DNA of 43,975 bases, taken from assembly GCA_964360145.1 (NCBI GenBank), contig CAYHWW010000012.1:1-43975 (forward strand), given 5' to 3'. The notes beneath the pieces were generated by a model, which had not been told where the DNA came from, made no database searches, and was given only the letters and a program-made list of their open reading frames with translations. Below, piece by piece: positions 1-7,916 of this stretch; position 1 is the first letter of the stretch, and each line of letters starts with the position of its first letter. The position numbers and the translations under genes were made by a program. Source of the stretch: CAYHWW01 sp964360145. Its GTDB lineage: Bacteria > Bdellovibrionota > UBA1018 > CAYHWW01.

Positions 1-116
1 CCTTGGTCGCCGGGCTCCTCCTCCCGTCGCCTACGCATCCTGCTTCGGCGCAGCTACGCTGACCGATTTCCGGGCTCCTGCCCGGAAATCCTCGCAGCTG
101 GCCCTTTCTCGACGAT
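1..116. repeat. Intergenic repeat-like sequence with strong hairpin, downstream of lon
   Basis: No gene is seen here. Positions 65-75 and 80-90 are perfect 11-base inverted repeats around a 4-base loop (TCCT). The 9-mer CGGGCTCCT occurs at both 11-19 and 71-79. Positions 99-121, which include the lon stop codon, recur at 7065-7087 with two mismatches. No T-run follows the hairpin on the lon strand, so it is a poor intrinsic terminator. It looks more like a dispersed palindromic (REP-like) element or a 3' mRNA-stabilising structure. Confidence 0.45.
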
Positions 117-2498
117 CTACGACACTGGGGCTACGCTTAGCGCAGGTGTTTTGGTGGATTCCCAGTGGGAGTGCTTCGCCACGAGCTTCAGCTCTTTCAG
201 CCCGAGAGCCAGTTCCAGCAGCTCTTCCACGTTATCGATGAAGTGAAACTGCATTTCACGCTTCACATCATCGGGCACGTCGATGAGGTCCGCTTCGTTG
301 CGCTTGGGCAGGATCACCCGTTTCACCCCAGCGCGATGGGCCGCGAGCACCTTTTCTTTGATGCCACCCACGGGGGTCACCGCACCCCGAAGGGTAATCT
401 CGCCCGTCATGGCGAGCTTGGGGTCCACGGGCCTGTCGGTGAGCAGCGACGCCAACGCTGTCAACATGGTGACGCCAGCGGAGGGGCCGTCTTTGGGGAT
501 GGCACCCGCGGGCACGTGGACGTGAAGGTCGCGCTTGTCGAACTCAACCTGGCTAGCGAGCATGCCGCCGGAGGCCCGCACCACGCTCAAGGCGATCTGA
601 GCGGACTCCTTCATGACGTCGCCGAGCTGGCCCGTGAGAGTGAACCCGCCCTTGCCGGGCATATGGGTGGCTTCCACAAAGAGGATGTCGCCGCCCACGG
701 GGGTCCAGGCGAGGCCCGTCACAACGCCGGGTTTCACGGAGCGAGGGGACTCTTCAGGATGATGGCGTTCTTGGCCCAGGGCCTCTTTCAGGACATCGAT
801 GGTGACGTTCAGTATTACAGCCTTGCCCAGCACCACGGCCTCGGCGGTGTAACGGCACAGCGTGGCCACCTTGCGAGTGAGGTCCCGTACCCCCGCTTCA
901 CGGGTGTAGTGGGTGATCATGTGATCAAGCATCTCATCAGTGATGGCGACTTGGCCCTCATTGAGCCCATGCTCCTTTAATTGCCGTGGCAAAAGGTATT
1001 TGCGGGCGATGTGGCGTTTCTCAGCGGTGGTGTAACCACTGATTTCAATGATCTCCATGCGGTCGCGCAAAGGCGCGGGGATGGTGTCCATGACGTTGGC
1101 CGTGGCTATGAAGAACGTATTGGAAAGATCAAAGGGAACATCGAGGTAATGGTCAGTGAATGCATTGTTTTGCTCTGGATCCAGCACCTCAAGCAATGCC
1201 GCCGAGGGATCGCCATGGTAACTGGCGCCGAGCTTGTCGATTTCATCCAGCATGAAAACAGGATTCTTCACACCGGCGCGCTTCATGCTTTGCACGATGC
1301 GGCCGGGCATGGCGCCCACGTAGGTGCGGCGGTGACCGCGAATTTCGGATTCGTCCCGCACGCCGCCCAGGGAGGCGCGGGCGAACTTGCGGCCCAGGGC
1401 GCGGGCGATGCTGGCGCCGATACTGGTTTTACCCACGCCGGGAGGGCCCACGAGGCAAAGGATGGAGCCCCGCAGATCATTTTTGAGCTTGGCCACGGCG
1501 AGGTATTGGAGGATGCGCTTCTTCACCGTGTCCAGGCCGTAGTGATCCTCATCGAGCACTTGGCGGGCACGCTCAAGATCAATGGCATCGTCAGTGGTTT
1601 TATTCCAAGGCATTGCCACCAACCAGTCCAGGTAGGTGCGGATGACGTGGTACTCCGCCGACGCCGCGGGCAGGTTCTCCATGCGCTTCAGCTCTTCATC
1701 GGCGATTTTTTTCACCTCTTCAGGCAACCCCGCGTCAGCGAGCTTTTTGCGCAACTCATTCTGTAGATCGGCGCCCTCTTCACCCAGCTCTTCGCGGATG
1801 GCCCGCATCTGTTCCCGCAGCAGATGTTCCCGCTGGGTCTTACCGATGCGCTCGGACATCTTCTCTTGGATCTCTTGTTGGAGGGAGAGCACCTCTTTCT
1901 CTTTGCTCAAGATCTCAATGAGCTTCTCCAGGCGCACTTCCAGGCTGGTCTCCTCAAGGAGCTCCTGCTTTTGGGGCATGGAGATATTGAGATAAGCCGC
2001 ACAGAGGTTGGCCAGCTGCGAGGGGTCGTCGAGCTTGTGGAGCAGTTTTTTCAGGGGCTCCTGGGCCACGGGCAGCAGCGTGATGAATTCCAGAGCCAGG
2101 GATTTCAAGCTGGCGAAGAGGGCTTGGAGGCGCAGGGTGTTATCACCGTGGACGTCGCTGACCGTTTCGCCCCGGGTGACGAGGTAGTTATTCTCCAAAG
2201 ACACATCAACGAGTTTGTAGCGTGCGAGGCCAGTGACGATGATTTGGTAACTCCCCTTGTCGGTGTCCACGACATTTTCGATGCGACACAGCGTGCCGAT
2301 GGAGTACAGATCAACGCCCTGAGGGTCTTCAGAGCCGACATTGCGTTGGTGGGCGACGATAAGAAGGCCATCGCGTTTACGCGCAGCCTCAAGAGCGGCG
2401 ACGCTTTTAGGGCGACCTACGACCAAGGGGATGGTCGTGCCAGGAAATACAATGGTGTTTCGGATAGGAATCAGAGGAATGAGAGAAGGAATTTCCAT
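117..2498 (-). CDS. lon: ATP-dependent Lon protease
   Basis: Cytosolic AAA+ serine protease that degrades misfolded and regulatory proteins. The 793 residues match the family length (E. coli Lon is 784). The N-terminal substrate-binding LON domain covers about residues 5-200, followed by a helical coiled region to about 290. The AAA+ module has Walker A GPPGVGKTS at 351-359 and Walker B VFMLDEID at 414-421. The C-terminal protease domain carries the catalytic dyad Ser673 (in PKDGPSAG) and Lys714 (in GGIKEK), so the enzyme looks intact. The ATG at 2498 fits the family N-terminus (PLIPIRNTIVFPG). Upstream there is a heat-shock-like promoter. The gene is monocistronic and divergent from a secreted protein gene. 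Confidence 0.98.
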   Translation of the reverse strand: MEIPSLIPLIPIRNTIVFPGTTIPLVVGRPKSVAALEAARKRDGLLIVAHQRNVGSEDPQGVDLYSIGTLCRIENVVDTDKGSYQIIVTGLARYKLVDVSLENNYLVTRGETVSDVHGDNTLRLQALFASLKSLALEFITLLPVAQEPLKKLLHKLDDPSQLANLCAAYLNISMPQKQELLEETSLEVRLEKLIEILSKEKEVLSLQQEIQEKMSERIGKTQREHLLREQMRAIREELGEEGADLQNELRKKLADAGLPEEVKKIADEELKRMENLPAASAEYHVIRTYLDWLVAMPWNKTTDDAIDLERARQVLDEDHYGLDTVKKRILQYLAVAKLKNDLRGSILCLVGPPGVGKTSIGASIARALGRKFARASLGGVRDESEIRGHRRTYVGAMPGRIVQSMKRAGVKNPVFMLDEIDKLGASYHGDPSAALLEVLDPEQNNAFTDHYLDVPFDLSNTFFIATANVMDTIPAPLRDRMEIIEISGYTTAEKRHIARKYLLPRQLKEHGLNEGQVAITDEMLDHMITHYTREAGVRDLTRKVATLCRYTAEAVVLGKAVILNVTIDVLKEALGQERHHPEESPRSVKPGVVTGLAWTPVGGDILFVEATHMPGKGGFTLTGQLGDVMKESAQIALSVVRASGGMLASQVEFDKRDLHVHVPAGAIPKDGPSAGVTMLTALASLLTDRPVDPKLAMTGEITLRGAVTPVGGIKEKVLAAHRAGVKRVILPKRNEADLIDVPDDVKREMQFHFIDNVEELLELALGLKELKLVAKHSHWESTKTPALSVAPVS

Positions 2499-2518
2499 GG
2501 CTAGGCACCCCGTGTTTC

Positions 2519-2548
2519 TACAATGGGAGCGATCGAGGAGAGGTCAAG
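2519..2548 (-). promoter_or_regulatory. Candidate sigma-32-type heat-shock promoter of lon
   Basis: On the lon strand CTTGACC (2548-2542) is followed after exactly 13 bases by TCCCATTGTA (2528-2519). This resembles the sigma-32 consensus CTTGAA-N13-15-CCCCATNT. The inferred transcription start would lie about 10-15 bases before the lon ATG. Known: lon belongs to the sigma-32 regulon in many proteobacteria. Inferred: that the same holds here. Confidence 0.45.
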
Positions 2549-2589
2549 AGGGGTAGAGCATTGGATTTCCTGCAGCATCGTTGGTAGGG

Positions 2590-2606
2590 CCCCTAGCCTC
2601 TAGGGG
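2590..2606. other. Small palindrome between lon and the divergent gene
   Basis: CCCCTAG and CTAGGGG are perfect 7-base inverted repeats around CCT. It lies about 90 bases upstream of lon and 60 bases upstream of the gene at 2665, so it could be an operator or an RNA hairpin. It does not match the CIRCE element. Confidence 0.25.
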
Positions 2607-2664
2607 GACTTTAGTGTATTTGACGCCCGTTGTCAGACCCTTACAGTGCTCAATGGGTGTGTAA

Positions 2665-3426
2665 ATGCTTGATTTGAAGTGGCTTCGGTTCGATATCCTG
2701 CTCGTATTGCTGACACCTGTCATGGCCTCCGCCCAGTGTCAGTGGCCCGCGACGACGCTGAAAACAGTTTTTTTTCATGCAGAGTACCCTGAACTCACGC
2801 TCTTGCAGATTGAGTTTGATGATGACGCTGCGCTCGCACAAAGCTCCGCCATGGAAGGAAGTCTGCTCGCACGCTATCGCGCCGCCCTACCCAGCCTGAT
2901 TGACACCGACCCCAGAGACCAACGGGCATTGCTCCGGCGCCAGCGCGTTATTTTTGCTGCCCACGACATGAGGGCTGAGGTGGCATTTTTTGATGCCATC
3001 CGAGACGGTGCTCTTGGTGAAATCCGCGGTATCTCTTGTTTAGAGGCGCTGCTCTATGAGCAGCTGCTCAGCATCAACATGCGTCAGCACCATCAATTGA
3101 TCGCCTCGGAGTTTATCGCATTCACTTTGAAAAAAAATGACCCTGCACCCCGCACCATGGTGCTCTTCGCCACCGGAGCCACTGATTCAGTTACGGCAGC
3201 ACCAATCATGCCGCGATTGAGACAGGCCGTGAGCCACGGGTGGCGTGTTGAGGCTAACTTGCACAATCACCCCTTTTTCTTCGGAAACCCCGATATCGCC
3301 GGCACCATCACCGCCAGTGCCCGCGATATCGATCTGATGCGGCGGGATCGCGACCTGTTCGAAATGCCCAGCGCCATGATCACCAACGGCTTCAGCACTT
3401 GGGAAGTAAGCACCGCTGATTTATAG
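2665..3426 (+). CDS. Secreted protein with a JAMM/MPN-like metal motif
   Basis: 253 residues. Residues 1-23 form a Sec signal peptide (hydrophobic LLVLLTPVMASA, likely cut before QC), so the product is probably periplasmic or secreted. The C-terminal part has H200-N-H202-P, then S218-A-R-D221, in a setting (HNHP...SARDIDLM) that strongly recalls RadC/JAB1 metalloproteases (HNHPSGDP..S..D), but with a longer spacer between the two halves. E149 could be the catalytic glutamate. If functional it would be a zinc isopeptidase- or peptidase-like enzyme outside the cytoplasm. That is inference; the family was not otherwise recognised. The gene stands alone, divergent from lon. ATG at 2665 is chosen because the signal peptide begins there. 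Confidence 0.7.
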   Translation: MLDLKWLRFDILLVLLTPVMASAQCQWPATTLKTVFFHAEYPELTLLQIEFDDDAALAQSSAMEGSLLARYRAALPSLIDTDPRDQRALLRRQRVIFAAHDMRAEVAFFDAIRDGALGEIRGISCLEALLYEQLLSINMRQHHQLIASEFIAFTLKKNDPAPRTMVLFATGATDSVTAAPIMPRLRQAVSHGWRVEANLHNHPFFFGNPDIAGTITASARDIDLMRRDRDLFEMPSAMITNGFSTWEVSTADL

Positions 3427-3449
3427 GCGAAATTACCGTCGCATCGAGG

Positions 3450-4313
3450 CTAGAAAATCTGACTCAGCCATCCGATGTCCTCCGGTCGGCGTGCGACCTG
3501 CTTTATTTTTTGAAGACAGGAGTAGGGGCATCCCGTGACCTTGATCGGGAGGACATCAAGCTGCTCGGCATAATAGTCAGGCAAGTAGGCCAATGCGCGA
3601 CCCGTCGTCACAAGGGTCTCAAGCAGCTTGAGGCTGGTGGTGAGAAACGTCACATTTCTCGTGAACTTATCGTCTCGCCACCCATCGAGGGACTGTTTGA
3701 GGCCAACCCTTCCCAGTATGGGACGGCTGGGGCTTGCGAATGGATACTTGAGCGCTTCATCAACGGAGACTCGTCTCTTCGCTTTTGCCCGCGCATACAA
3801 GGGGTGACCAGGGCCGACGACGGTCAAAAACTTGGATTCAGCCAGAGTCTTCGCGGTTAAGCCGGGTGGGACATCGCCTGTAATGAGCGCTAGATGCGCC
3901 TCGCCATGGGCCACGTCCTCAAGGGCCCGTTCCTCATCGCAGGCGTGATACTCGAAAGTCGCGCTCGGATGGCGCTTTTGCAAGTCCGCCGTGATGTTCA
4001 GGCCCATCTTCGACAGCAAAACCTCCGGGCCCGCGATCACGATCTGAATCTGACCGTGATGGCCGGCGATCTCCATGCGTGCGGACTCTTCCAATTGGAT
4101 AATCCGCGAGGCGCGCAATTTGAGAAGCCTTCCCTGGTCGGTGAGTTTGATGTTGCGCCCGGTTCGCGAGAAGAGCTTGGTTTTCAATTCAGCTTCGATG
4201 CGAGTGATGGCTTTGCTCAACGAGCCGGGGGAAACCCGCAACTTTTCGGAGGCCCGGTGAATGTTCTCGAATTTCGCGACCCCTAGAAAATACCGGAGCT
4301 CAAATGTTTCCAT
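3450..4313 (-). CDS. LysR-family transcriptional regulator
   Basis: 287 residues. Residues 1-60 form the winged HTH typical of LysR proteins (METFELRYFLGVAKFENIHRAS; PGSLSKAITRIEAEL; LTDQGRLL), and residues 90-287 form a periplasmic-binding-like effector domain. The gene is divergent from the flavin oxidoreductase at 4370, with 56 bases between the starts, the classic layout of a LysR regulator and its target. A perfect 6-base inverted repeat overlaps its own start codon, which suggests autoregulation. The effector is unknown but may be an electrophilic enone handled by the neighbouring reductase. Confidence 0.92.
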   Translation of the reverse strand: METFELRYFLGVAKFENIHRASEKLRVSPGSLSKAITRIEAELKTKLFSRTGRNIKLTDQGRLLKLRASRIIQLEESARMEIAGHHGQIQIVIAGPEVLLSKMGLNITADLQKRHPSATFEYHACDEERALEDVAHGEAHLALITGDVPPGLTAKTLAESKFLTVVGPGHPLYARAKAKRRVSVDEALKYPFASPSRPILGRVGLKQSLDGWRDDKFTRNVTFLTTSLKLLETLVTTGRALAYLPDYYAEQLDVLPIKVTGCPYSCLQKIKQVARRPEDIGWLSQIF

Positions 4314-4322
4314 AAAGGAAAC
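4306..4322. promoter_or_regulatory. Palindromic operator candidate for the LysR regulator
   Basis: GTTTCC-ATAAA-GGAAAC is a perfect inverted repeat spanning the start codon of the LysR gene. A further GTTTC half-site lies at 4338-4342 in the same divergent spacer. LysR proteins usually bind interrupted dyads in exactly such spacers. Binding is inferred. Confidence 0.4.
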
Positions 4323-4369
4323 AAATATTTCAAATACGTTTCTTTTTCAATGACGAAGGGAGGTTTATC

Positions 4370-5404
4370 TTGCCAACCATGAGAACGAGCGCATTGAGCA
4401 GATTCACGAAACTGGAGTTCAGAAATGGGAAGAGCCTCGGGAACCGGGTGGTCGTCCCTCCGATGGCATCAGAGACGGCGGACGAGAGCGGGATTGTGAC
4501 AGGGAAAACGGTTTCGCACTATTCGAGCCTCGCGAAGTCCAGGGCCGGACTCGTGATGGTGGAGTATACCTATGTCCACTCATCAGGCCGGAGCGAAGTC
4601 CATCAGCTTGGCATTCAAAGCGATGCCCACATCGCGGGGTTGAGGCGGATCGTGAAAGTCATCCATGAATCGGGTGCTTTGGCGGGAATCCAACTCACTC
4701 ATGCGGGTGGGAAAACGTCCCGGGACCTCACCGGCGGCGTGCTTATGGCGCCGAGCCAAGTGCCTGTGCCCGTGAAAGATCAAAACATGGAAACACCCGA
4801 CGCCATGTCGGAGCTGGAGATCGCCCTGTGGAAAGACGCCTTCGCGGTAGCCGTGGGGCGCGCGGAGGCGGCGGGCTTTGACTTGGTTGAGCTGCACGCG
4901 GCCCACGGCTACGGTCTCAATCAATGGCTTTCGCCAATCACCAACCGGAGGTCTGATGCTTACGGAGGAACCATCGCAAACAATGCGCGGATTCTTTTTG
5001 AGATCATCGATGAAGCCAAAAAACGCCATGGGAACCTGCTGTTCGCCGTTCGGATGCCTGGGCAAGACTTCTTGGATGGGGGATTGCGCTCCACCGATGC
5101 ATTATGGATCGCCAAGGAGTTGGAAGCCTTGGGTCTAGATATCATCGATGTTTCATCGGGAATCGGCGGATGGAGAAGGCCACGGGAGCGTTCTGGTGAG
5201 GGTTACTTATTCACGGAGGCAGCCATGATTCAGTCAGCAGTCTCAACTCCAGTCATAGGAGTGGGCGGCATTGAGCACGGGCGCTTCATCGATGAAGCAC
5301 TGTCCTCTCAAATGATTTCTTTGGTGGCCGTGGGTCGCGCCATATTGAAGGGGCCGGAAGCATGGGGTGCGACCAATCTCAGATTCCATCCAGTCTTGAT
5401 TTAG
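4370..5404 (+). CDS. NADH:flavin oxidoreductase, old yellow enzyme family
   Basis: FMN-dependent TIM-barrel ene-reductase of 344 residues. The motif HAAHGYGLNQWLSPITN (176-192), then RRSDAYGG, holds the substrate-binding pair H176/H179 and proton donor Y181, as in YqjM-type enzymes. QLTHAGGK (108-115) is the conserved flavin-side strand. The Cys found in YqjM (PMCM) is replaced here by Ala33 (PPMASE), so redox tuning should differ. The TTG at 4370 is preferred as start: AAGGGAGG at 4356-4363 sits 6 bases upstream of it, while the next ATG (4379) is 15 bases away. The likely role is reduction of activated C=C bonds or detoxification, controlled by the divergent LysR gene. Confidence 0.93.
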   Translation: MPTMRTSALSRFTKLEFRNGKSLGNRVVVPPMASETADESGIVTGKTVSHYSSLAKSRAGLVMVEYTYVHSSGRSEVHQLGIQSDAHIAGLRRIVKVIHESGALAGIQLTHAGGKTSRDLTGGVLMAPSQVPVPVKDQNMETPDAMSELEIALWKDAFAVAVGRAEAAGFDLVELHAAHGYGLNQWLSPITNRRSDAYGGTIANNARILFEIIDEAKKRHGNLLFAVRMPGQDFLDGGLRSTDALWIAKELEALGLDIIDVSSGIGGWRRPRERSGEGYLFTEAAMIQSAVSTPVIGVGGIEHGRFIDEALSSQMISLVAVGRAILKGPEAWGATNLRFHPVLI

Positions 5405-5421
5405 GGTATTTTCACGCTCTT

Positions 5422-7059
5422 ATGATTCATCTCTCCGGCATCGCTAAGCAGTACGGCGATAAAATCCTTTTCCAGAACGGCGGCTTCCAGGTGCGTCCTG
5501 GGGATAAGATCGGGCTCGTGGGCCCCAATGGCGCCGGCAAGACCACGATTTTCCGCATCATCACCCGCAAGGAAAATGTGGATACTGGCACGGTGAACAT
5601 CGCGGACCGCACCCTCATCGGCTATTTCTCCCAGGACGTGGGCGAAATGCGGGGCCGGAGCGCCCTGGAGGAAGTGAAGGGCGGCGCTGGCCGGGTGTCC
5701 GAGCTCGCCACGCTGTTGGCGAAGTATGAGAAGCAGCTGGAAGACAGCGCGGTCAACCCCATTTCTGACGACCACATGGCTGCGCTGCTGGAGCGCTACG
5801 GCGAGGTGCAAAGCGAGTTTGAGCAGCGCGGGGGGTACGACCTTGATTCCCGCGCCAAAGAGATTTTGACAGGCTTGCGCATTGGTCCCGACGATTATGA
5901 TCGCCCCGTGGAGAGCTTCTCTGGCGGCTGGAAGATGCGTATCGCTCTCGCGAAGATTCTGGCTCTGAACCCCGACGTGCTCCTGATGGACGAGCCCACC
6001 AATCACCTGGACGTGGAGTCCATCATGTGGCTCGAAGAGTGGCTCATGACGAGCTACAAGGGCGCCCTCGTCATGACGAGCCACGACCGTGAGTTCATGA
6101 ACCGCATTGTTTCCCGCATCGTGGAGATCGCGCACAAGGCCATCACCGCCTATACGGGCAACTACGATTTTTATGAGCGGGAGCGCGCCATTCGCAACGA
6201 CCAGCTCATTTCCGCCCATAAAAAGCAGCAGGATATGCTGGCCAAAGAAGAGGAGTTCATCGCTCGTTTCGCCGCTCGCGCCTCACACGCCGCCCAGGTG
6301 CAATCCCGGGTGAAGAAACTCGAGAAAATCGATCGCATCGAGATCCCCGCGGAAGAGCAAGCAATACATTTCTCCTTCCCTGAACCCCCTCGCAGCGGCA
6401 ACGATGTGGTGCAGGTGCAGGGCCTCGCCAAGAGCTGGTTGCGGGACGATGGTGATGAAAAGCCCGTCTTCAGCGGCATCACGGGTACCATTCGCCGCCT
6501 CGATCGCATTGCGGTCGTGGGGGTGAACGGCGCGGGAAAATCCACGTTCCTGAAAGTGATCACCGGCCAAACCCCCGCCACGGCGGGGACCGCCACTCTT
6601 GGCGCTGGTGTCAGGGTGGGCTATTTCAGTCAGCACTCTTTTGATGTGCTCAACCCCGGCCTCACGGCCTACGAAGAAGTGTTTAACCGCGTGCCTGACG
6701 CCACCATCGGCTATGTGCGCAACCTCCTTGGCGCGTTCCTGTTCAGCGGCGATGAAGTGCACAAAAAAGTGTCCGTGCTCTCTGGTGGGGAGAAAAGCCG
6801 TTTGCTGCTCGCCACAATTCTGGCGAATCCCGTGAATTTTCTTGTCTTCGATGAGCCCACGAACCATCTGGACATTCGCTCCCGCGAAGTGCTCTTGGAG
6901 GCCATCAAGAAATTCCAGGGCACCGTAGCGTTAGTGAGCCACGACCGCCACTTCCTGCGGCATCTCGCCACCCGGGTCTTCGAGATCGACCACGGTGAAA
7001 TGCGCGTGTACGAAGACGGCTACGACTATTACTGCGAAAAAAAGGGCCTCAAGCACTAA
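5422..7059 (+). CDS. ABC-F family ATPase (ribosome-associated, no membrane domain)
   Basis: Soluble tandem ABC ATPase of 545 residues. Walker A motifs are GPNGAGKT (34-41) and GVNGAGKS (367-374). Signatures are FSGGW (166-170) and LSGGEKSR (453-460). Both Walker B motifs run into DEPTNHLD. The two domains are joined by a charged helical linker (about 240-320) with FAARASHAAQVQSR, the P-site tRNA interaction motif region of ABC-F proteins. The family remodels the ribosomal peptidyl-transferase centre; length and linker resemble the YbiT group. The ATG at 5422 is chosen because the conserved N-terminus MIHLSGIAKQYG begins there. It lies 17 bases after the preceding gene and may be cotranscribed with it. 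Confidence 0.95.
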   Translation: MIHLSGIAKQYGDKILFQNGGFQVRPGDKIGLVGPNGAGKTTIFRIITRKENVDTGTVNIADRTLIGYFSQDVGEMRGRSALEEVKGGAGRVSELATLLAKYEKQLEDSAVNPISDDHMAALLERYGEVQSEFEQRGGYDLDSRAKEILTGLRIGPDDYDRPVESFSGGWKMRIALAKILALNPDVLLMDEPTNHLDVESIMWLEEWLMTSYKGALVMTSHDREFMNRIVSRIVEIAHKAITAYTGNYDFYERERAIRNDQLISAHKKQQDMLAKEEEFIARFAARASHAAQVQSRVKKLEKIDRIEIPAEEQAIHFSFPEPPRSGNDVVQVQGLAKSWLRDDGDEKPVFSGITGTIRRLDRIAVVGVNGAGKSTFLKVITGQTPATAGTATLGAGVRVGYFSQHSFDVLNPGLTAYEEVFNRVPDATIGYVRNLLGAFLFSGDEVHKKVSVLSGGEKSRLLLATILANPVNFLVFDEPTNHLDIRSREVLLEAIKKFQGTVALVSHDRHFLRHLATRVFEIDHGEMRVYEDGYDYYCEKKGLKH

Positions 7060-7064
7060 GCAGA

Positions 7065-7087
7065 TGGCCCCTTCTCGACGGTCTACG
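7065..7087. repeat. Second copy of the lon 3' repeat
   Basis: These 23 bases match 99-121 at 21 positions (differences at the 7th and 17th bases). In both places the repeat supplies the TAG stop codon of a leftward gene and continues into its 3' untranslated region. The adjoining hairpin of the first copy is absent here, so this may be a truncated copy of a dispersed intergenic element. Confidence 0.5.
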
Positions 7088-7850
7088 CCGCTTTGCGGCT
7101 TTTGCGGTGGTCGATGGGGATCGCCAGCGCATGGGCTCCGATGCGGGTTTCGTTGCCGCGGTATTTCTCACGGAGGCGGATGGCCAGGTTCAAGCAGAAT
7201 ACCAGGCATACGGCCAAGGGGTCGAATACTGAAACGAAGAGCAGAATCAAGAAGCGCACCACGGTGTCAGTGGAGACGCCGAAGGTTTCAGCGACGTAAA
7301 CCACCGGGCCCAGCTCGGTGTGGGTCGCGAGCATCTTGACCTTCATGATCTCAGAGTCCCGCTGAACAATATCGAAGCGTTTCCGCAGGCGTTTGATCTC
7401 AGGTTCGTAGCGTTTCTGGAACTCGAACTTGCGGGAGATGCGGTTATTGGGGATCTCGTCGATGAAGCGCTGGTATTGCTGCACTTGGCCTTGGATGCGA
7501 GCGACCTCGCCCTCGGCGCTCTTCAGATTCAGCTGTTCCGTGCGGAGGCCCAGGGACGCTATTTGGTAGGCATTGGACAGATAGCCGAAGATGCCCAAGC
7601 TTGTGATGACGACCAAGGCCACCACTGCGAAAGTGAGATAAACCCGCAGCGTGCGGCTGATGTGGCCCCAGTACCTGTAGAGGAAGCCCGTGACCACGAG
7701 CTTGGAGAATTCGAGTGAGGCCGCCATAAAGGCCACCGAGCGCGGTGCGCCGGCGAAGAGTTGAGTGAGGCCCGCAATGGAGAACGACGCGCCAGTGACG
7801 GCGATGAGGAAGGCGGAGATGCTCAGCAAGCGGATGTAGAGTTTACTCAT
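7083..7850 (-). CDS. Membrane protein with coiled-coil loop, unknown function
   Basis: 255 residues. Predicted membrane segments lie at about 7-30, 38-58, 70-93 and 193-225. A charged helical stretch at about 100-165 (EQLNLKSAEGEVARIQGQVQQYQRF..RKRFDIVQRDSEIMKVK) is likely coiled-coil and lies between the third and fourth segments. The C-terminus is basic (KYRGNETRIG..HRKSRKAA) and probably cytoplasmic. No enzyme motif is seen and I do not recognise the family. It is convergent with the ABC-F gene and upstream of nothing obvious in its own direction. Its stop codon lies in the repeat shared with lon. Confidence 0.75.
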   Translation of the reverse strand: MSKLYIRLLSISAFLIAVTGASFSIAGLTQLFAGAPRSVAFMAASLEFSKLVVTGFLYRYWGHISRTLRVYLTFAVVALVVITSLGIFGYLSNAYQIASLGLRTEQLNLKSAEGEVARIQGQVQQYQRFIDEIPNNRISRKFEFQKRYEPEIKRLRKRFDIVQRDSEIMKVKMLATHTELGPVVYVAETFGVSTDTVVRFLILLFVSVFDPLAVCLVFCLNLAIRLREKYRGNETRIGAHALAIPIDHRKSRKAA

Positions 7851-7916
7851 ACCCGTCTATCGTTTCGGTCTGGATGGGCACGGACCCGAGGGGCAGGTTG
7901 TGCCTAGTGTACCGGG

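Noticed and set aside
165..1766. Long open frames on the plus strand across lon
   Set aside because: They are antisense to a fully conserved Lon protein, encode Gly/His-rich sequence without family resemblance and reflect GC-rich codon bias.
2590..2606. Possible CIRCE/HrcA element upstream of lon
   Set aside because: The palindrome does not match TTAGCACTC-N9-GAGTGCTAA.
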